Assembly (NCBI GenBank): GCA_950295325.1
Contig: OX485805.1
Span: 8,556,501 to 8,620,500, forward strand
Length of the DNA stretch: 64,000 nucleotides
Reading direction: 5' to 3'
Source of the DNA: Polytrichum commune
Lineage: Eukaryota; Streptophyta; Polytrichopsida; Polytrichales; Polytrichaceae
Shown in pieces: positions 46,129-57,839 of this stretch. The position numbers were made by a program, and so were the translations under genes. The first letter of the stretch is position 1. The number at the start of each line of letters is the position of its first letter. The notes under the pieces were generated by a model. The model was not told the DNA's origin. It made no database searches and worked only from the letters and a program-made list of their open reading frames with translations.

Positions 46129-47155
46129 TTACAATTTTGATACTCATAGCTAGGCTCTTTGATACCATTAATGATGTTCATTATTGTTACCATGCATTCA
46201 CCTATATACTTAGACCAACATTTGTGTATTCATCTTGGACAACTACACATGTATTTGCTCTCATGAACTTTGTATGGTACTACCAACCTTTGCTTCACAT
46301 CTTCACAACAAGAACGCATTTATAAGAACACATGTTTCCTACAATATCCGCACAAAAGTGCAACACACATCATCCTATATATATATATATAGTCTTAAGA
46401 ACAAACTCCCATTTAGTTGGCTAAAAGATGAGTTTGAAATCATAACCGTAAGTACCCTAAGTTCTGTTGAAGTCAAACTTAATATGTTCATAGAGTGGTG
46501 TCGAGCTATTGAAACTCAAATTTATAGCTTGTCATACTAAGATGGGTGGGCCAAGCTAACCTTGCATAGGCCAATCCAAGATTTAAGGTAACAGGTCCCA
46601 TGGGACAAACGCTATTCTAGATCCTAAATTTTCTCAAAAGTTTTAGAATTATAACAAAAGAAAGTCCAAGAAGTTTCGCCCAACTTTTAAAATAGGCTCC
46701 TACACACAACAAGCTCACGAGCTCTTATTGAACAACATTCTCAAAGAAGGATGAAACCCACGATTTCGTCCCTCTTTGAGGGACTTTACACATAACTCCA
46801 TTGCAACTAGATTTTGCCTGCAACGCCATTCATTCGGTCCTAGCTAGCTCATAGATGGAGTATGAAAAGGCAATTGAATCGTCATTATTTCCGGACATTC
46901 ATTGAGCTTCCACTTTTCTTCATTCATACACACCATCTCATCTCTAGTTCTCTTGAGTGCAAATCTTGACTCCTTTTCAAAGCTTCTCAACTGTATAGAC
47001 ACTTGTGAGTTGTGTGACCTCACCTCCAGAGCCCATTTAATACCAGATATTGTTGTACATCGGTGCTTTCTGCTTCAGTTTTTAGTCATTTGTGATTTGA
47101 TAATGTTTTTTTTTTTTAAAAAAAAAATCACACATGGCAGTCTTACATTGCTTGA
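46129..47155. other. gene-free spacer
   Basis: An AT tract at about 46376-46391 and a poly-T/poly-A tract at 47107-47127. Nothing coding was supported. Confidence 0.45.
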
Positions 47156-47658
47156 GGGCCACTTCACACACGAGCCAAGAGCCGTGACTGTGAAATTGTG
47201 AGAGCCCAAAAGAAAGTGTTCAAAGGCCGTCCCAACACACCTCCAAAATCATGTAGTGTGGTCACGGACCCTCAAGTGTAGTGTGAAGTCATATGTGACC
47301 GGTCCCTCAACCAAATGTTGTTTCAATGCATTTCTATTCATGCGGATCCTAACACATGATGAAAATGGAATATATGAACGGTTGTGAGCATTCGGAGTGC
47401 CATGGTCTCCCGGTTTTGTGTTGGGCCTACCTCCAAGAGATGAGTTTTGAAAATAATCCAAGTGACCATGAAACATTATCCAATCGATGCCATGTAGGAA
47501 ACCATATAGACTTTACAGCCATCATCTTGCATTCACATACTCCGTTGGTCCCTCGAGCGTAGTGTGAAGCGAACTTGGACCGGCTCCGCCTTTTCCACCA
47601 ATGAGAGTTCTTGAAGTGTAATGGTCACGGGTTCTCAATCTCATGTGTGAAGTGGCCC
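47156..47658 (-). mobile_element. family A MITE, copy 4
   Basis: A 503-bp copy with GGGCCACTTCACACACGAG at the left and a near match at the right. The left flank is TGA (47153-47155) and the right flank is TAA (47659-47661), so one flank has changed since insertion or the element moved by recombination. Confidence 0.83.
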
Positions 47659-47661
47659 TAA

Positions 47662-49974
47662 GGCCATTCAGATCCCATGTGACAATTTATAAGAACCAGG
47701 AAGCACCTTGTACGATGGACTATTGCCTCCGCATGCAGTGTCTTGCCCTAATGTGGTGAACACAAGGTCAAATAAATAAAATAAAATAAAAATAACGCCC
47801 GTAACTAGGTATCGGCATGAATGTGAGTCTATTGGCCTAATGTTGATCACGGGAATCGTGATGCAACATAAGGTGTTATACCTCCGTTAGAACACAATGT
47901 CAATGTGTGTTGCAAAATGAAAGTTTCCACGTGATGGCAGACATGCACCATGACAACTTCCATATCTTTAACCTCACAATGAGATGTGTGCATCCGAACC
48001 TCTGCATATCAAGCTTAGATCAAGGGTTGTTGGTTCTTCTTTAAAACTCGTTCGAGTTGTTTCAATTCTCATCACATATTATGATTAAAAATACGTTTCT
48101 ACATATTTCATAACACTCTAATGTAAAGAATCGGGCCATTTTTCTCCATGTTATTACAAGGCAACTCACTAGGCGGAATCACCCCTTGCTTCTCTAAAGT
48201 GCAATATGGAATAGAACTACCCATGTTTAAGTATATTCATTGTATTTCTTTTAGTCTGAAATATTCAATGGGACCCTATCTTTTGTTGCACAAAGTTTTT
48301 CAAGTTCTTCATAGTCTTGCAATTCCATGAAATGGTCCATTACCTTTGGGAATGCGCTAGGTTGAACTTTACCACAAGATCAACTCTCTTTTTTTGCCTT
48401 CTATCTTTTTAAAAGCATCAAGCTTACCAATTTTTTACAATCATGAAATATACAACATGACATTCCTCAAACCATGCCAATTTTTTCTCAAAGTAGTTGG
48501 CAATTTATTTTTGAATTATTTTTAGCATGACTAGCTATCAACCCACACTACCGTTGTAGAGGAGTTGTTGCAATACGATAGGAAAATTGAAGCATTGACA
48601 TATCATGAGGTCCGGTCCAAGATGACCCTAAACTACCGGATGATAGTGGAGAGGTACCCAAAATTGAATGGAGTGGTTGGCAATTCGATTCCCAGCCATG
48701 AAATCTTCTCTCTACTTGACCAAAAAAATAACCAGATGGTCAAGCACATATGCATATGAATTAACGTCCCGAATGAACCCAACCTTGTACACCCAAACTA
48801 CCATATGTCCATGCCAATATGCCTCCCATGCATGCCCGTGCATATCTGCCATATGCATGTATGCCCGTGTCCATGTTCATTAGCCTCCTTTATGCCAGGA
48901 AGTCGACATCCATGGAGGCCACTAATGTTGAGTAAACAGCTTGAGTGAGATGGCTTACCTATCAGTGGACTTGTAGAGGAACGAGTGTGCTATAGCAAGT
49001 TTACTAATGACTACTTGTACGTTGACATGCTTGCTTTTTTTTTAGTTTCCACCGGTTGACTCCGATTGGATATGTTGTCAGCTACTAGTTTATGCCACTA
49101 GGACAAAGGTTTCTTAGTAGTTGATTCTATAAAGGGAGTTCTATAGTGGAGTTGAATAATGTTATGAAACCACATAGTGCAGTAAGTTTATTCTTTACCT
49201 TGGATTAGAAAGAAAAAGAAAAAGAACAAATCATGATAAAGTTGTGTGGCACCTACTACGCACTAGTAGAAAAGGGATGCCTTTTGCACATGTAACTTGG
49301 TAGGTAGATGACTAAACTATGGCCATTTCCACACCAATCAAATATTACTTGGAGTATTATCTTGTCAAACTCTAGTCATCATTGGAACTATGCCATGTCA
49401 AAAATGGCCTAAGTTACATAACATTATTCAAATCCATAACAATGTTCTGAGAAATTGATAATATTTTATGGAATATTCTCCACATTCACAACACACATAA
49501 CGTATTCTGATTATGTGACAAATATCCACATAAGTATGCTTCCAATTACTTTCAACACTTGTTATTTTGGGCACCATGTGTGTGGGCACCTTGTCTTTTT
49601 CCTTCACATTATATATATTACATGTTGTGCAATTCACACATTGAATAACTTTTAGCCCGGGTAGATGACTGCATGCGAGAGAAGTATTGCAACATTCACA
49701 AAGTAACTTATTGTGTCATGTGGTAATCCCTTTTAGGGGTTCTCATTCACTCAAATTGGTTGCACACATTTACGTTTCCCATGCTAGAGGTAAGTGCAAT
49801 TTATTAGCCATAGCGTATTATGTAACTCGGCTACATGTTTTCACCTAAGTATGGTACATCTACAAATTCACTACATGCATCATACATGCGCCACTCAACC
49901 TTTGGGACCAAATATCCGACTAGCCACTTCAAATAAATTGATGTGTAAGTGATTGGTCTCATAGCTTCCTCCCC
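47662..49974. other. gene-free block
   Basis: Contains an AT-rich segment at about 49410-49490 shared with 19600-19690. No supported gene. Several short open frames show no domain. Confidence 0.45.
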
Positions 49975-50700
49975 TCCATTTAATCTCGTTAATATGACAC
50001 TCGTTTATATGACACCCTCGATATTATAACACATTTTTGCGAGACCAAACTTTTTTGTTCAAAACTCCCTCTTTTATACGACCACAACACTCAATAATGC
50101 GACATTTGGAATCTCCGTTTTGTCAAATTCAAGAGGCAGTTAATGTTTTTTTTTTTTCATTTATGTTACGTGTACATATAAAATACATCCATCTTCATTT
50201 GGGAACTATGTGGGAACTTCACTTACCATTGGGAACTTGATGAGAATTAGGGTTACAAGTGCAGAATGGACATGGTCAAAGTTAGATTGGGCTCTTGCCT
50301 AGTATGTTGCTAAACGTCATGCATCATTGTTGTCTAGTTTCTTATTAGAGAACTCTTTATATTTTGGTGTTAATGAAAGTCTTAGTTTCCAAAAGTTTGT
50401 AGGGAATTTAGTTAAGATGACAGTTGCTAACTTGGGTAGGCAACACTAGAGATCTTTGGACTCCTATTTCAAGAGTTCTTGAGAATATTTGTATGGGTTT
50501 GGAGTTATAATCTATTATCTCATACCATCTATAGTGCTTGAACTCGTTGTATATATTTTCAAGCTCATAGAATATTACGTATGTTTTCGTACTCCCTCGA
50601 GAATACGACAACTTTACACCATTTGTCATATAAATGAGAAGACGACACCTCAATGATACGACTTTATTTTTTGTTTCCCAAACGTGTCATACTAAAGAGG
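49975..50700. repeat. possible degenerate pogo-like element
   Basis: The left region is full of TATGACAC, CCTCGATATTATAACAC and ATACGACCA motifs, and the right region (50585-50700) has CCTCGAGAATACGACA, ATATAAATGAG and TCATACTAAAGAGG. These subterminal motifs in opposing orientation recall the intact pogo-like elements in this window, but clean ends and a TA duplication could not be placed. Confidence 0.35.
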
Positions 50701-52173
50701 GAGAACAATAGTACATTCTTTTCGTACAACCTCAAACACACGCACACATATTGTTGCCCTTCATCCTTTAATGTAGTTACGAGTGATGTCTTGCGGCCAA
50801 ATTCACCGTACTATGATGGGGGGATGGGTTCACTACGGGATTGGGATAGAGAGTTGTGGATAGAGGCATGCATTTTTATGAGGCCATTTCAAAAGACCTT
50901 GCCACGTGAATTTCAATTCTTCGAAGCCTACCTTTGAGAGACGGGCCTTGAAGCTCTTCAAAGCCTTTTTGGCACTTTAATGATAATTGACGAGAAGCCA
51001 ACACTTGCCGCATCCGTTTCCTCTTTCACAATGAAGCCTTGGCCACTTCATCATTATATTCGTTAATTTGGGACTTTTTTGGCATTTTGAGACAGTTACA
51101 AATATAAGAACACGGATAAAAATCACACAGATATTGGAGAATGTTGTAAGATGCAAATACTTTGAAGCGGGTGTTCATATCAAGAACCCAATTAAGAACT
51201 CATATCAAGATGGTTTAGGTAGGACGACCCAAACATTAGACCATGTTGTTGTGGTCCATATATTAATTTGAGACAAGAAAAAGTCTCAAATTAACGAATA
51301 TAGTAATCTTCGCTAAAGGCGTTAATAACATGGGCAACATCAACAACTGCCCCTCTCACGATTAGAGTCGGCCCATGCTACCCAACGTCGTCAATGTTGT
51401 TGTTGTCGGGCAGCCCGAAAATAACAGGTGTCGTTTCGACATTGGGTCTATTGTGACCCCCTTGCGCAAAATAGTGAGGCCTTCAACAATTAAGGTAGAA
51501 ATACCATGAGCGGTTAATATAACCAACCCTCCAACCGTGCACTAGACCGCCATCGTAATGGTGAAGTGCCATTTCTAAAACCGATCATGGTTCGGCAACA
51601 ACTTCAATGCGTGTACACTACGTACGTCTAGCCAATGGGAGTCAAGTGTTAATGTACTCATGAGGTAACCGATTTAGGCGATGTTCAGTATGGAAATGCG
51701 GATTACCGTGTTCGGTGTAGGGAGAATCTAGTGAACGAGTAGGGGTTTGGACAACTTTCCACTTTGAAAAATTGTAGCATTTTTTGGATAGGACAGAAAA
51801 ATATGAAACAACTTGCATTCTTCATGAATCCTCCTCGTCTATCTTGGAAAATTATCTCATGATTGTCATACCAGATCTTCAATGCGAATGATTCACCTTA
51901 TTTTCACGGGTTATGGTCTTTCTACCTTACTACAATTTGAGCGTAACCCTAACTTCGATCACCCACGCGTAAAGGCACCCTTGGATTGTGTGACACTGAA
52001 TTTTGTTTTGCATTAAAAAAATGCCAATACCCGGAGGCAGGGTCATAAATGGGTTGGCTGGCGACCATTTGTGGTTGCATTAGCACTTAGGTGTTAAAGC
52101 CGGTTCAAATTGTGCTTTGTCGATTAACCCCCCCACCAAGCTCTCGGTACCCTAACAAAACTTCAATACTTAA
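50701..52173. other. gene-free block
   Basis: No supported gene or clear element. Near 51060-51300 there is an inverted pair, TATTCGTTAATTTGGGACTTT and AAAGTCTCAAATTAACGAATA, about 210 bp apart. The right-arm motif recurs near 53985-54000. Confidence 0.45.
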
Positions 52174-52661
52174 AGGCCACTTCACAACCGAGACTGAGAG
52201 CCCGTGACCATTACACTTCAAGCACTCTCATTGGTGGAAAAGGCGGAGCCGGTCCAAGTTCACTTCACACTACGCTTGAGGGATCAACGGAGTATGTGAA
52301 TGCAAGATGGATGTAAAGTCTACATGGCATCGAATGGATTATGTTTCATGGTCACTTAAACTACTGTCAAAAACCACCTCTTGGAGGTAGGCCTAACACA
52401 AAACTAGGAGACCATAGCACTCTCAGCTCTCATAACCGTTGGTTTATTCTATTTTATTATGTGTGAGGACCCACATGAATAAAAATTCATTGAAATAGCA
52501 TTTGGTTGAGAGCCCGGTTACATATGACTTCACACTACACTTGAGGGTCCGTGACCACACTACATGAGTTTGGAGGTGCGTTGGGACGGCCTTTGGACAC
52601 TTTCTTTTGGGCTCTCACAATTTCATGGTCACGGCTCCATGGCTCGAGTGTGAAGTGGCCC
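52174..52661 (+). mobile_element. family A MITE, copy 5
   Basis: A 488-bp copy in the orientation of copy 1. It is flanked by TAA at 52171-52173 and 52662-52664. The left end has decayed to AGGCCACTTCACAACCGAG. It is a little shorter than the others. Confidence 0.83.
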
Positions 52662-52946
52662 TAAGGAGGAGTCTAGAGTGATGTCGGCGTCCTATTTGTT
52701 ATTCTGGACCAGATGAAGAATCGGAAATCGTTATGTTGACTCTTTGGGTCATATTATGGAAAACTATGCAACAACAAGTATTCGATGAGTCCCTTTAGAG
52801 ATCATGCAAGTGTGTGTATTATACTTGGTGAATTTGTATACAATATCTTAAACGACATGATTATGATGACGTAACCACATGTTTCGGTGATGACATAGGC
52901 TCACATTAAAGTTGTCAATGCATTGATAAAGAATTGGCACTATTTA

Positions 52947-53072
52947 GGGTTAGTTACTGTGTGGGCCGCTTTCGCTTACCGGATTCTAGTAGAAATGTAG
53001 ATTTTACTTTGCGGAATCTACATTTCCGCTAGAATCCGGTGGCCGAAAGCATGCCTACATGATAACTAACCC
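52947..53072. mobile_element. 126-bp foldback MITE
   Basis: Flanked by TTA at 52944-52946 and 53073-53075. The arms, about 57 bp each, are inverted copies: GGGTTAGTTA at each end and CCGGATTCTAG / CTAGAATCCGG near the loop, with only about 12 bp between arms. The 3-bp TTA target suggests a PIF/Harbinger (Tourist) MITE. Almost the whole element is hairpin. Confidence 0.88.
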
Positions 53073-53075
53073 TTA

Positions 53076-54687
53076 GTAACAGTTATGAGTCAACAATTCA
53101 GTCTGGAATTCAGAGTTAAGGTAGGTAGGCATTAAATAGGTGGATTTTTTTGACTTTGCACCTACATCTTGTACGAAATGAAACACACTAGTAGTAGTAT
53201 GAGATGATTGCCAAACTCAAATCATGTCCGTAGCCATTTTCCTCACAATGTTTGAAGTTCACGTAAATATTTTATGTATTGTAAAAGCGATAACATGCAT
53301 ATTTTATTTTTTATATGTCGTGTACAATCGTATGGGACAACAATGACCAAATCTAGCACATATAGGAAGAAAACTAACATTGTCTTTGACTTTTTGATAC
53401 TTGTTCTCATATTCAATATATGAAACATATTGACCCCAAAAATACAAAGGATCAAATGGTCATCAAGTTCATATAGGGTCTTACCTACATTGATCATTCC
53501 AATTAATGTGTGTGGTATTAATCCACAAAACATGTACTATTTTGCCAAGTCTCGAAATTAGTGAGGGCTGAGATTTGGGATATTACATGCTCATTTACCA
53601 CAAATTTCAAGAAAATTGATGCGTGCTCTAAGGTGGTTGTAGAGTGATAAAAAAAAGGATTTATTTACAAACACATGCTTGTCAATGAATAGCGTCAAGA
53701 TAAATATACATGTCTTTCAGAGAACAATGATGTTATGAATAGTATTTATCACTATATTAGTTAATTGGAGACTTTGGAAAGTCTCAAAATAAACTTTACT
53801 CATAGTTTGGGATGCAGTATTGTGAACGTGGGGAACATCGGTAATGAACTTTCTACATAATCATGCATGAGGAGTATATATACATATTTCTAAATATAGT
53901 AAGTATCTATATCATAATCAAAACATGCACTAAACATGATATCGGACTTGAAGTCCTTGATTAGTCTCCAAATCATGAAAAATTCTCCAATTAACGAATA
54001 TAGTGTTTAGGGGTTTAGGGTTTAGGATTTAGGGTTGGGATGGATAATACTTCCTGAAACTTTCGGTGGCACCAATTATCAGTGTAAAGAAATTTAATAT
54101 CACCTTCACCAAATTCCTACACGCACTCTTGGCCCTCCCTCGCTAATTGGGATAATTAGTGTAATTGAAAAGAATAGCTATTAGTACACCTACATGGCTT
54201 TTACCATACACAAAGAAAGCCTATTGTGGGTCCGTGGGACGTTTAAGGGTAAAAGCAATGCACTATCACCATTTATTCAATTGAAAGAGACCCATAGGGA
54301 CAACCCCCCACACACACCGGTACTTTTCTAGCCAACCAAATACGAACGAAAGCCTAGAAACTTCCGTGAGAACTATTCATATATGATTGTTCATGACACC
54401 TACCAAGGGGAAGGTAAAAATGTTGATTCCTATTGTAGAACACAAGTGTTCTTAATCTAAGATGAATTACCCCTAAATCCAGATCAAAGTGTTCAAATCA
54501 ATTATTGTTAGCTGAAACTGGGATGTGAATCAACAACCAACCAATAGGGGGAGGTCACCTTCTACTATTACCCCTTTGGTAGGTGTGGGGAAACCAAACT
54601 CACTATCGAATTGAGGGTCCAGCCGCACCACCTAGTTAAGGGAATTAGCTAACATACGAATTAACGAAGATTAGCTAACCAAAATGG
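53076..54687. other. gene-free block
   Basis: A telomere-like TTTAGGG cluster lies at 54005-54037, and an ATTGGGATAATTAGTGTAAT motif near 54143. Nothing coding was supported. Confidence 0.45.
54005..54037 (+). repeat. short interstitial telomere-like tract
   Basis: About four degenerate TTTAGGG units (GGGGTTTAGGGTTTAGG and neighbours). It is too short to be an ancient chromosome end. Confidence 0.7.
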
Positions 54688-55015
54688 TACGTAAAATATG
54701 ATATTTAATGTCATATGGTATTTGATGCCACTACGGTAACTTTTTGGGTGACACTTCTTATGAATAAATGAACAAATATTGTCATGGGGGATGGATGATT
54801 TCTTTCATTGGTCAAAAAACCCTACATTCTCTTGTTAGCAACTCATGATGACATAATTTCATGGTTGATTGAAATTTGGATGAAAATCCACTTGGTAAGT
54901 GAAAGTAATTGCATAAATGTAAATCTAGAATCCCTCTCAAAAAATTACAAGGAATGACAAATAAGGTTCGGTCAACATGTAGTGTTGGTGACACTAAATA
55001 TCATGTTTAGTGTAC
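54688..55015 (+). mobile_element. family C MITE-like element, copy 3
   Basis: About 328 bp in the same orientation as copies 1 and 2. The right end retains CACTAAATATCATGTTTAGT, a near-complete palindrome. The left end is diverged (GTACGTAAAATATGATATTT). Confidence 0.7.
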
Positions 55016-55124
55016 ATCTAACTAAAATCGTGGTTAATCCGGTTGTAGGACCACCTAGTTAAGAGTATTAGCTAATAGTACGAGTTAGTGAGGATCAACT
55101 TACTAATTTGCTAGCTAACCGATC

Positions 55125-55680
55125 GCACACCTGTACATCCCGATTATAACTACCAAAGGTTGACCAATTTAAGAGAGGACTTAAGGTTGATCGACCAAAG
55201 TTTTACTCAATTTCCCCAAGTTACAAACATGACGTTGATTATGATACATTGTGATTTTTGTGGCCCACACCGTTGCGTTTCATTATAATTTAACTAAAAT
55301 TATATATCATGGTTAAAACTAAGATTACTTGATTTTCAAATTTTAGCATTGAAATTGTATTATAATATCATTTAAGATAATGAATTGTAAGCTAATTTAG
55401 GAAATTGTAAGAAATGATGCGGTCCACCTTGTAGCGGAACATAGAAGAGATGTGGAAATTGAGAGGTGGTCATTTGAGGAATAATGGGGCTAATTAATGG
55501 TAGAAGTTAGTTGGCATCATGGGTATGGATGAGTTAAGATTGCTCTACCAAAAACAAGATCCAAAATGTTAGCTAACTTCTAGTGTAATAACTTTCATCT
55601 AAACCTTGATTTAGGTGGTGTGGACATGAAATTGATTAGCTCTCAAGTAGGTTATCTATCTGATTTGTTAGTTAGTTATC
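55125..55680 (-). repeat. family H dispersed repeat, copy 2
   Basis: Inverted relative to 37650-38240. Landmarks are TTAAGAGAGGACTTAAGG, ATTGTGATTTTTGTGGCCCA and GCGGTCCACCTTGTAGCGGA. Similar length, no coding capacity. Confidence 0.7.
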
Positions 55681-55708
55681 TTAACCATACAATGTTGGCT
55701 CAATATAA

Positions 55709-56500
55709 CTACACCGTTTATGATATTCAGTAGTATGTACATTATTTGTCACAATAACGCTCAAACGGACTCAACGGGAATTGAACCAAGACCGTATAAT
55801 TGTAACACAAATGCTCCAACCAACCTTGGAACCATGACTTGGTGACCACCAACAAAAACAAATACCAATTTATACCCACATGATATTTAACCAATCAATT
55901 CTACTAATGTTACTAGTACTTATCCATGGTTACGAAAGTGTCTATTCCCGAAAGGGGAGAGTAGTCTTGTACCAATGGCCCTTTGTCCTGTGGGCACTGG
56001 CTCATTGTCAGGACAAACAGACACTCTATTCACGCCGGCCTCGAAAGAAGGCTGGAGTTCATATATATCATCTATCTATCTACATTATTTGTGAAGGGCC
56101 TCAACTAGATGCCTAGAGGCCTCGAGGTGTCGCGCCCACTAATTGTCAATACGATTCTATTTGTGTAACATAGATTTTTTACGTGAAAAGTTATTTACCT
56201 TACAACATTTAGCGTAGCACATTGGGATACTTGAGATGATTGTTTTGAAAGGGGAAGATACTCTTGAACATACTACTCTCAAGTGTCATTTGTGTACATT
56301 TTCAGCCAACTGCAAACCACTTCATAACACTATTGAACATACCCATGTCATAATATCAGCAAGCGAACTTGAACGCCAAGTGTCATGAGGTGACACTGCT
56401 AGTGAAGTTGTTGGTCACTAGTGTAACCTAACATACGCCTCAAAATAGGGTATCAAGTGACACTATTAACACACGCGACACCAAAGCCTTACCGTGGAAG
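55709..56500 (+). mobile_element. family B MITE-like element, copy 3, interrupted by an insertion
   Basis: The left end is CTACACCGTTTATGATATTC. The right part shares GTAACCTAACATACGCCTCA with copy 2, and the right end is diverged so its limit is approximate. A retroposon-like insert occupies 55750-56080, and without it the element is about 450 bp. Confidence 0.68.
55750..56080 (+). mobile_element. retroposon-like insert with 12-bp target duplication
   Basis: 331 bp inserted into a family B copy. TACATTATTTGT occurs immediately before (55738-55749) and after (56081-56092). The corresponding site is single in the copies at 9553-10098 and 838-965, which act as empty sites. The insert ends in a simple tail, ATATATATCATCTATCTATC, just before the second duplicate, as expected for target-primed insertion of a SINE or LINE fragment. 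Near 55777-55800 its - strand contains GGTTCAATTCCC, a perfect Pol III B-box-like sequence. That orientation is opposite to the tail, so a standard tRNA-headed SINE does not fit simply. Confidence 0.8.
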
Positions 56501-56775
56501 TGTGGGTGAACCCTTATATGATGATGTAGGTAATAAGTTTGTAGTACAAGATCGTGAAAGCCAAAGCAAGACCACCAAAAGCATCGAGTAACGGAAGCTA
56601 ATGCAACTCGAATAAAGTGAATAAACGGAGCCGAACTTAGTGTAGTAGGCCAATTGTGACAATCGGCCCACACCTAATAGGACGAGCCAACGATTGGATA
56701 AATAATCATCACCCTTGATCGCTTTTTTACATGGAGACCACCGTACCACCACACTTTGCTCCCCTATACCCGTGA

Positions 56776-56789
56776 CCCCCCCCCCCCCC
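56776..56789. repeat. poly-C tract
   Basis: Fourteen consecutive C residues. Confidence 0.95.
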
Positions 56790-57055
56790 TCTCACAAAAC
56801 AACCTCATTGGCCCATGGGGACGTTCAATAATTATGGGCTTGGGCCGGAGTAAGAAGTTGGTCTCTCGGGCCTCTCTCTTACACAATTGCGAGGGAGTAG
56901 TAAAGTGAAGAGGAGGCCCATGGGAATCTTTGAAAAGCCACTAACTACTACTAAGTGATGAGAGCATCATTTGGGCCACTCATACCAATGAACGGAGGCC
57001 CCACCTGAAATCATGACCAAATAACCAATACTATGAGGTGCGTATGATTGATTCT

Positions 57056-57085
57056 CCTTTCTTTCTTTCTTTCTTTCTTTCTTTT
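57056..57085. repeat. (TTTC)n microsatellite
   Basis: About seven TTTC units. Confidence 0.95.
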
Positions 57086-57094
57086 GGGCTATCA

Positions 57095-57290
57095 ATGAAT
57101 GCGGGGAAATTACCAATCATTCAAGACTTCGGGAAAATTACCGATTGTTTTTTAGGATTTTGTAGAAGTTCCTTTTTATTGGATTTTATAAAAACCCCGA
57201 AAGATGTCAACGTGTAACCGGTTGATTTTGGAACACTAAGATCTCGATTGATTATGTCCAAAAATCTCTCCGGACACGATTGACTGCTCC
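57095..57290 (-). repeat. family F dispersed repeat, copy 4 (partial)
   Basis: Shares GGGAAAATTACCGATTG, GATGTCAACGTGTAACCGGT and AAAATCTCTCCGGACAC with copy 3. The CGGGGAGAACCGG end is missing. Confidence 0.6.
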
Positions 57291-57479
57291 AGTGATTGTC
57301 CCAATGAGTGCATGTTGTTTTTTGAAGTTACCGAGTGTAATAAAGTCTGGAGTTCACTTTTTATTGACAAAAGTTCAATAGGTCGTTTTGGACATTATAA
57401 AACATAAATGACTTTTCTTGATGAAATGTTACATTCTTGTTAAACAGTTAGAGGATTGTGTAACTATGAATCGTAACAT

Positions 57480-57715
57480 GCACTAATTGGGATGATTAGT
57501 GTAGTTGCAGATGAACTGGTTGAGTTTGAGAAATAACCAGGTTGCAGTTCAAGACTTGGGGAAAATCACCCATCATTCTAGAGGAATATATGCAGAATAT
57601 TCATCGATTTAGTAAAGGTAAAAAAAGAAGGTTACAACATGTAACGGGTTGGACTTGGAGACACTAGGATTTTGACCAATTATGCCCCAAAATTCTCCCC
57701 GGACACTTGTGGGCT
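57480..57715 (-). repeat. family F dispersed repeat, copy 5
   Basis: Matches copy 3, including GATGAACTGGTTGAG, CAACATGTAACGGGTTGGAC and TTCTCCCCGGACACT. It begins at an ACTAATTGGGATGATTAGTG motif that also occurs elsewhere in the window. Confidence 0.6.
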
Positions 57716-57839
57716 TTTATGTGGGCTACTATTCCATGGTGATTCATTGAGGGAATGAAGTGTTTAAAGTCTTCCAACCCTTAATGGCAAGGCATGATTG
57801 GTTTTTGCAAGTAAGTTGGCCCCAAGGGTACTCCGTGGT

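Larger units (their letters stand above)
56501..57094. other. gene-free spacer
   Basis: A 14-base poly-C tract at 56776-56789 and a (TTTC)n tract at 57056-57085. No gene was supported. Confidence 0.5.

Noticed and set aside
54005-54037. Relic chromosome end
   Set aside because: Only about four degenerate TTTAGGG units, with ordinary repeat sequence on both sides.
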